64,000 bases of DNA from Arthrobacter sp. GMC3 (lineage in GTDB: Bacteria; Actinomycetota; Actinomycetes; Actinomycetales; Micrococcaceae), in assembly GCF_002929305.1 (NCBI RefSeq), contig NZ_PJIO01000006.1:186001-250000 (forward strand). Reading direction: 5' to 3'. The notes below the pieces were generated by a model. It was not told the origin of the DNA and searched no databases. It saw nothing but the letters and a program-made list of their open reading frames with translations. This document shows positions 63,861-64,000 of the stretch, piece after piece (the first letter of the stretch is position 1; each line of letters opens with the position of its first letter). A program made the translations under genes and the position numbers.

Positions 63861-64000
63861 CTAGGAACCCGTGACTGCTTGCTTGCAGAGTTGACCGACT
63901 TTACTCCCGTTGGTCCCCAGTCCTGTCAGGACTTCCTGCAGGTTTGAAGGGACTTGATTCGGTGACGTTTTGAGCTGTTCAACGAGCACCAGATACTCTC
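63861..64000 (-). CDS. C-terminal end of an unrecognised gene (cut by window edge)
   Basis: The frame is open from the window edge to a TAG and reads like protein: EYLVLVEQLKTSPNQVPSNL, then EVLTGLGTNGSKVGQLCKQ. It is mostly polar and helical. Too little is visible to name a family. Confidence 0.4.
   Translation of the reverse strand, partial: EYLVLVEQLKTSPNQVPSNLQEVLTGLGTNGSKVGQLCKQAVTGS

Overview
The window looks like chromosomal DNA of a GC-rich actinobacterium, most likely Micrococcaceae (Arthrobacter or a close relative). The reasons are the overall base composition, the frequent GTG and TTG starts behind AAGGAG-type ribosome sites, a LacI-controlled araBDA locus, an alditol-oxidase-like gene, GlsB/CsbD stress genes beside a SigB/F-type sigma factor, and a LAxTG-anchored surface protein. 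This placement is inferred from gene content. No rRNA or complete tRNA gene was seen. Most of the window is accessory nutrient-scavenging and regulatory DNA, interspersed with decayed insertion sequences.

Left part (1-14 kb), peptide use. A D-aminopeptidase (dppA) is followed by the truncated start of a lipoprotein on the left edge. A PucR-type regulator lies upstream of it. Between 3.9 and 6.0 kb lie the wrecks of a toxin-antitoxin module and an IS3-like element. A plus-strand operon then encodes an oligopeptide-binding lipoprotein, an M14 carboxypeptidase, two permeases, a GbsR/MarR-type regulator and a fused double ATPase. A frameshifted TetR gene follows.

14-28 kb, arabinose. araB-araD-araA-galM form a tightly overlapping operon, next to a LacI regulator. 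A divergent FAD alditol-oxidase-like gene and a second operon (binding lipoprotein, two permeases, GH51 arabinofuranosidase) complete the set. Three matching palindromes (core TGTTAGCGCTAACA) lie before araB, between the regulator and the oxidase, and before the binding protein. This suggests one regulon covering extracellular arabinan fragments through to xylulose-5-phosphate. A second LacI regulator sits beside the transporter operon.

28-38 kb, proline-type peptides. A GntR/FCD regulator, a prolyl-iminopeptidase-like hydrolase, a complete Dpp-type ABC transporter and a divergent proline-racemase-family enzyme together look like a system for importing and breaking down proline- or hydroxyproline-containing peptides.

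38-49 kb. This part holds an acyl-CoA synthetase, an SDR enzyme, and an orphan LuxR-type response regulator divergent from two small proteins and a SigB/F-type sigma factor. It also holds GlsB and CsbD stress proteins, a GNAT acetyltransferase, a methyltransferase, and an ArsR-type regulator with an MFS exporter and an SRPBCC protein.

49-64 kb. An IS30 remnant is followed by a second copy of the toxin-antitoxin module, with the antitoxin intact and the toxin broken. Then come a DUF6314-like protein and a FtsX/ATPase ABC exporter with a DUF4097-type lipoprotein, divergent from a NarL-type two-component pair. A large cell-wall-anchored beta-helix protein, a second IS30 wreck and two probable immunity-type genes (SUKH and CbrC families) follow. 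The end of another minus-strand gene lies on the right edge.
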